A DNA stretch of 7,569 nt from an uncultured Clostridia bacterium (GTDB lineage Bacteria > Bacillota > Clostridia > Christensenellales > Borkfalkiaceae), in the NCBI GenBank assembly GCA_947177495.1, contig CAMWUS010000065.1, positions 1-7,569 on the forward strand, written 5' to 3'. Positions 3,974 through 7,569 of this stretch are shown in pieces (positions within the stretch are counted from its first letter, which is position 1; every line of letters starts with the position of its first letter). The translations under genes and the position numbers were made by a program. The notes under the pieces are model-generated. The model made no database searches. It was given only the letters and a program-made list of their open reading frames with translations, and was not told the DNA's origin.

Positions 3974-5401
3974 ATGGAAGACGAGAGAGAGGGCGGAATT
4001 ACGTTTTCGGATATTCTTCGCGTCATCGGCAAACGCATCGTGTGGATTTTGGCGATTTCCATTGCCGTTGCGTTAATCGTAGGTTTGGTCGTACAATTTG
4101 CGATAAATCCTAGGAAACAGATATATGAAATGACGTTCATGCTCGAATATCCCGGCGACGAGGATTTGAAATATCCCGACGGCGTGACCGATTTCCGTTA
4201 CGAATCGATGATTTATGCAGAAAATCTCGACGCGGTAAAAAAGTCTAAAGCCGAATATTCTAACATCGATACGGCGAGGATGACTGCAAGCCGTGCTATT
4301 AGCATTGCGCAGGCTTCGCGCGGCGAGGGTGAATTCGAAAGAGATTTGGGTATTTATACCGTTCGGGTGAGGGGTTCCTATTTCAAAGACAGCGAACAGG
4401 CGGCTTCCTTCTTGCGTGACGTGTTCCAAAATTCGCTTGGAAAAGTGACGGCGATGGTTTCGGACATGGATTTCGGCTCCACGCTTGCAACCTTTAACAG
4501 CTTGAACGATTATACTGCGAGAATCGAAGTTTTAAAAGCTCAGCAAACTTATTTGTTGAAGATGTACGATAAGTACGAGGATTTCGGCAGATTTATTTAC
4601 AACGACAATGCGGGAACCTCCAAGAGTCTTTCCCTCTTCCGTGCCGAGTGCTCGGTTGCACTCGACGGCGGTAACGCGGAAGCTTTGCATCTTTCCACGC
4701 TGGAAAGAGAACTCTCCAATAACCGCTATCGCCTTTCGGAGACGACTGCGGACAAAATTGCGAGCGAAAATGCGGTCAACGCGCAAGTTGAAGAAATGCG
4801 TCTCGAAAAAGAGAAAAACACGCTGCAAATTGATATGCTTGAAAAAGAAATCAAGAATATCATTCTTTTATCCGACGGCAGGTTGGATTTCGGTTCCGAA
4901 GCATTTCAGCCTTTCAATACGCAAATCACCACGCTTACAATGCGCAACGCCGAAATCGAAACGGAGACGAAACTGTTGTGCGAATCCATCGGTTGGAAAT
5001 ACGAGAACGGCGTAGTTACGAAGGGTGAGGTCGTATTCAAAGACGATGCGGAATTTAAAGCCAATCTCAATAAGCTTTACAAAGTGATGGAAGAGCAAAC
5101 AAACGCCTGCAAGAAAGTTATCGTGGCGTTGTTTGCGGAAGAATCGGAAATCATCGCCGAGCAGGAAGCGGTTTCCGTTTCGGGCGGTTCGAACATGATT
5201 ATGTTGGCGGCAGTCGGGTTTGTGGGCGCGTTCTGTGTTGCCACGCTCGTGTTCTTCTGCATCGACCGTCATAAGCAGAAAGTTGCAAAGGCGAAGGAAG
5301 AGGAGAAAACCAAAGAGCAGAAGGGGAATCAAAAGCTTGTTCCCGTTCATGCGGAAGCGGCAATTTCTTCCTCTAACTCCAAAGACGAAGAAAAAAAATA
5401 A
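3974..5401 (+). CDS. Wzz/YveK-like polysaccharide chain-length (co-polymerase) protein
   Basis: This 475-residue protein has the architecture of polysaccharide co-polymerases, which set chain length or assist export of surface polysaccharide at the membrane. A short cytoplasmic head with ITFSDILRVIGKRIVWIL (9-26) leads into TM1 (about 22-44). A large extracytoplasmic domain of about 360 residues follows, with coiled-coil-rich stretches (for example around 245-295). TM2 (about 408-430) is followed by a charged 45-residue cytoplasmic tail rich in K and E. No Walker A/B tyrosine kinase domain is fused to it, as in Gram-positive YveK/CpsC-type proteins. The start ATG at 3974 has GGAGG 7 bases upstream (3962-3966); a GTG at 3968 is too close to that site. 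It stands alone between its own promoter and terminator, with no glycosyltransferase, Wzx, Wzy or kinase gene nearby. A different coiled-coil membrane protein is possible. Confidence 0.75.
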   Translation: MEDEREGGITFSDILRVIGKRIVWILAISIAVALIVGLVVQFAINPRKQIYEMTFMLEYPGDEDLKYPDGVTDFRYESMIYAENLDAVKKSKAEYSNIDTARMTASRAISIAQASRGEGEFERDLGIYTVRVRGSYFKDSEQAASFLRDVFQNSLGKVTAMVSDMDFGSTLATFNSLNDYTARIEVLKAQQTYLLKMYDKYEDFGRFIYNDNAGTSKSLSLFRAECSVALDGGNAEALHLSTLERELSNNRYRLSETTADKIASENAVNAQVEEMRLEKEKNTLQIDMLEKEIKNIILLSDGRLDFGSEAFQPFNTQITTLTMRNAEIETETKLLCESIGWKYENGVVTKGEVVFKDDAEFKANLNKLYKVMEEQTNACKKVIVALFAEESEIIAEQEAVSVSGGSNMIMLAAVGFVGAFCVATLVFFCIDRHKQKVAKAKEEEKTKEQKGNQKLVPVHAEAAISSSNSKDEEKK

Positions 5402-5416
5402 TTATAAAAAATCGAT

Positions 5417-5444
5417 AAAACCACCCGCATGGCGGGTGGTTTTT
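5417..5444 (+). terminator. Intrinsic terminator of the Wzz-like gene
   Basis: AAAACCACCCGC (5417-5428), loop ATG, GCGGGTGGTTTT (5432-5443) and a fifth T at 5444. The stem has 12 pairs and begins 15 bases after the stop codon, confirming a single-gene transcript. Confidence 0.93.
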
Positions 5445-5509
5445 GCTTGCTCTTGTTTGTGATTGGTCATTATGGACTATTCAATTTATTGCAAATTTAT
5501 TATTTGATA

Positions 5510-5538
5510 TTGACAATCACATAAATTCGTATTATAAT
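5510..5538 (+). promoter_or_regulatory. Perfect sigma-A promoter of the antiporter/MgtC operon
   Basis: TTGACA (5510-5515), 17-bp spacer, TATAAT (5533-5538). The start is expected near 5545, giving a 5' UTR of about 66 bases. This is the second full-consensus promoter within 1.7 kb. Confidence 0.93.
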
Positions 5539-5561
5539 ACTAAGACAATCGGCGTATTGCA

Positions 5562-5606
5562 TTGCGTGGTTTTCGCATATTATAAACGCAAACGGGTTTG
5601 CGGTGG
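5562..5606 (+). promoter_or_regulatory. Alternative hairpins in the antiporter 5' UTR next to the ribosome binding site
   Basis: CGCAAA (5587-5592) pairs with TTTGCG (5597-5602) around a CGGG loop; this stem reaches the first base of the Shine-Dalgarno-like GGTGG (5602-5606). The same 5' arm can instead pair as ACGCAA (5586-5591) with TTGCGT (5562-5567). The two folds exclude each other. The CGCAAAC-GG-GTTTGCG palindrome could equally be a protein operator in DNA. Confidence 0.4.
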
Positions 5607-5610
5607 TATC

Positions 5611-7095
5611 ATGTTAAATAAGTTATACGAATCGCTTGGAGGTGCAGGGAGTGTTCCCGTAATCATCATTTCTGTGGCGCTCATGCTCCTTGTCGGGTTT
5701 TTATTCACCCGCATTACCAAGCTATTAAAATTGCCGAACGTAACGGCATATATATTGGCGGGAATCGTGATAGGTCCGTACTGTCTCGACTTTATCCCCG
5801 TACCCGTCATCGAGGGGATGGATTTCATTTCGGACATCGCGCTTGCCTTTATCGCGTTCGGCGTGGGGGAATTCTTTAAATTTTCCCTGCTCAAAAAGAA
5901 CGGTGCAAAGGTGGCGGTCATCACGCTGTTTGAAGCGCTTGTCGCGTCCGTCGTTGTTTTCATTTTAACGTATTTTATTTTGCGCTTGAACTTCGCCTTT
6001 TCGCTCGTGCTCGCCGCGCTTGCTTCGGCAACCGCGCCCGCCTCGACTATGATGACTATTCGTCAGACACGCTCAAAGGGCGATTTTGTTGATACGCTGC
6101 TTTCGGTTGTCGCGCTCGACGACGTGGTGAGTTTGGTCGCGTTCTCGGTGGCGCTGTCGGTTGCGCTCGCTTCCATGGGCGGAGACCTCTCGGCGGGGGA
6201 TATATTACTGCCGATCGCGTACAATATCCTGCTTGTGGGCGTGGGGATACTGTTCGGCTTCCTGCTGAAATTTTTAATGAAGAAGCGTTCGACGGATAAC
6301 CGCTTGATTGTTTCCGTCGCGCTCATTTTCGCCATTTGTGGAATTGGAGCGGCACTTGAAGTATCACCCCTGCTCGGCTGTATGGCAATGGGAACGGTAT
6401 ATATCAATGTTTCGGGTGATGAAAAGCTGTTTAAACAGCTCAACTATTTCTCGCCGCCTATCCTATTGCTGTTCTTCGTCCGTTCGGGCTTGAGCTTCCG
6501 TTTGGACGTGTTGTTCGATTTTGGTACGGGCATTGGAGGGATACCTCTGCTCGCAATCGGCGCATTGTACTTTATCGTGCGCATCGTAGGCAAATATGCA
6601 GGTGCGTTCGTCGGTTGCCTTGTTGTAAAAAAGCCGCCTAAGGTTAGAAACTTTTTGGGGCTTGCACTCATTCCGCAGGCGGGCGTTTCCATTGGTCTTG
6701 CGGCATTGGCTGCACGGTTTTTTAGCGGAGCTCCAGGGGATGCGGGAAGTATGGGCAGTATGTTGCAAACGGTCATTTTGTCGTCGAGTATTTTATACGA
6801 GCTGATCGGTCCCGCTTGCGCAAAACTTTCGCTCTATCTTTCCGGCTCGTACGGACCGAAAGCGGAGACAGCTCCCGAAGGCGCGGAAGAGACGATAGTA
6901 GAGGAGCCGCCGAGCGAAGTGGAAACGCTGGAAGCGAGGCTGTTGCAGATACAGAGCGAAATCGAAAAGAAGCGATACGCCCGCTCGGAAGAAGAGGAAG
7001 CGTTTATGGAGGCGGCGGATGACGCCTACCAAGATGAAACGGATGAAGATACAATTTCCGATTACAATAGACGGAAATTCAGAAACAGGAGGTAA
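5611..7095 (+). CDS. Cation:proton antiporter (CPA family, Na+/H+ or K+/H+ exchanger)
   Basis: This 494-residue membrane protein exchanges a monovalent cation for protons. The first 410 or so residues hold about 12 membrane helices of the Na_H_Exchanger fold. LPNVTAYILAGIVIGP (41-56) is the usual early signature, TAPAST (141-146) lies in the unwound helix, and VALDDVVSL (167-175) carries the double-aspartate 170/171 ion-binding site typical of electrogenic CPA2-type antiporters. Residues from about 415 form an 80-residue cytoplasmic tail rich in glutamate with a coiled-coil-like ETLEARLLQIQSEIEKKRY segment (437-455) and a basic end. No RCK/TrkA-N nucleotide-binding domain is present, unlike KefB/KefC. 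ATG 5611 is preceded by a weak GGTGG site (5602-5606); upstream in-frame starts fall before the promoter. The exact substrate cannot be read from sequence. It is followed by an mgtC-like gene after 3 bases. Confidence 0.9.
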   Translation: MLNKLYESLGGAGSVPVIIISVALMLLVGFLFTRITKLLKLPNVTAYILAGIVIGPYCLDFIPVPVIEGMDFISDIALAFIAFGVGEFFKFSLLKKNGAKVAVITLFEALVASVVVFILTYFILRLNFAFSLVLAALASATAPASTMMTIRQTRSKGDFVDTLLSVVALDDVVSLVAFSVALSVALASMGGDLSAGDILLPIAYNILLVGVGILFGFLLKFLMKKRSTDNRLIVSVALIFAICGIGAALEVSPLLGCMAMGTVYINVSGDEKLFKQLNYFSPPILLLFFVRSGLSFRLDVLFDFGTGIGGIPLLAIGALYFIVRIVGKYAGAFVGCLVVKKPPKVRNFLGLALIPQAGVSIGLAALAARFFSGAPGDAGSMGSMLQTVILSSSILYELIGPACAKLSLYLSGSYGPKAETAPEGAEETIVEEPPSEVETLEARLLQIQSEIEKKRYARSEEEEAFMEAADDAYQDETDEDTISDYNRRKFRNRR

Positions 7096-7098
7096 GGT

Positions 7099-7569
7099 AT
7101 GAGTGATTTTTTTGCGGACTTATTGGGGGAATGGTCTAAGGGAGTAAATATCGGCTCGGTTGCATTTAAAATCGTGCTGTCGGTAATTTTTGCAACCGTG
7201 CTTGGGTGCGAGCGTGCAAAGAACCGCCATGCGGCGGGGCTTAGAACGTTTATCGTCGTATCGCTTGCGTCTACCGCCATGGCGATTGCCGATACGTTTT
7301 TGATTGGGACATCCGGCGTTGCTTTTCCCGTTTTGTCGGCGGCAACGGTAATCGGTATTGCGGTCATCAGCACGAATACCATTTTGTTCAGCTCCAAAAA
7401 TCAATTAAAGGGGCTTACCACTTCGGTAGGGCTTTGGACGGCTTCTATCATTTCCGTCCTTTTGGGCTTGGGGCTTTACACGGCTGCGTTGTTTACTTTC
7501 CTCGTGCTCATGCTCTGCTTAACGCTGTTTACCAAGCTCGAACAGCTCACCAAGTGCAAATCCAACCAT
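7099..7569 (+). CDS. MgtC/SapB family membrane protein (3' end outside the window)
   Basis: 157 codons are visible and the frame is still open at the window edge. The family signature GCERAKNRHAAGLRT (36-50) follows the first membrane helix (about 18-36). Further helices cover about 51-66 and 74-98, and GLTTSVGLWTASI (105-117) matches the conserved GLTTAA.LW segment, followed by helices at about 117-126 and 128-144. MgtC-family proteins are linked to low Mg2+, acid and phosphate stress; the biochemical activity of most members is not settled, and the usual ASP/GAGTI motif before the GLTT block reads here as VISTNTILF, so this is a divergent member. AGGAGG (7087-7092), lying inside the end of the antiporter gene, is 6 bases from the ATG. 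The 3-base gap means one operon, suggesting a joint role in ion balance. Confidence 0.88.
   Translation, partial: MSDFFADLLGEWSKGVNIGSVAFKIVLSVIFATVLGCERAKNRHAAGLRTFIVVSLASTAMAIADTFLIGTSGVAFPVLSAATVIGIAVISTNTILFSSKNQLKGLTTSVGLWTASIISVLLGLGLYTAALFTFLVLMLCLTLFTKLEQLTKCKSNH

Noticed and set aside
4868..5350. 160-codon minus-strand frame
   Set aside because: Lies antisense to the well-supported Wzz-like gene, with no start signal and a composition of a shadow frame.

Overview
The window looks like chromosomal DNA from a low-to-mid GC, spore-forming member of the Clostridia (Bacillota). This rests on strong GGAGG-type ribosome binding sites, textbook TTGACA/TATAAT promoters, a CotF-type spore-coat gene pair, and a cysteine-desulfurase-like/DUF3343 pair of the kind found in anaerobic Firmicutes. 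I could not run any search, so lineage and family names come from motif recognition only.

Layout. Positions 1-410 hold the start of a leftward gene of unknown function (cut by the window edge) and a roughly 300-base divergent intergenic region whose two halves carry related ~100-base leaders in inverted orientation. A 90-residue basic helical protein (411-683) then converges with a PLP enzyme of the cysteine desulfurase superfamily (680-1789, minus strand); their stop codons overlap inside one TTAA. Divergent from the enzyme is a 74-residue DUF3343 protein (putative Se/S carrier, 1848-2072). The two probably act together in sulfur or selenium handling. Next is nth, endonuclease III (2115-2741), whose promoter lies so close to the ATG that the mRNA should be leaderless.

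The stretch 2742-2949 has no gene but is highly structured: a ~145-nt element (2750-2894) closed by a 9+4 bp stem looks like a noncoding RNA. It is followed by a hairpin that hides the ribosome binding site of the next gene. A three-gene coat-like cluster follows (64 aa, 95 aa CotF-like, 49 aa unknown), and the 49-aa gene also has a hairpin over its Shine-Dalgarno. A 350-base intergenic region (3624-3973) holds a 17-bp hairpin, an intrinsic terminator, a perfect sigma-A promoter and a 15-base palindrome just after the transcription start.

Positions 3974-5401 encode a Wzz/YveK-like two-TM, coiled-coil polysaccharide chain-length protein as a single gene closed by its own terminator. A second perfect promoter then drives a likely two-gene membrane operon: a Kef/NhaP-type cation:proton antiporter with a charged tail (5611-7095), and, 3 bases later, an MgtC/SapB-family membrane protein (7099 to the window end, incomplete).

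No mobile element, CRISPR array, tRNA or rRNA was found. The best candidates for something undescribed are the structured RNA at 2750-2894, the inverted leader pair at 114-410, and the repeated RBS-occluding hairpins in the coat cluster.
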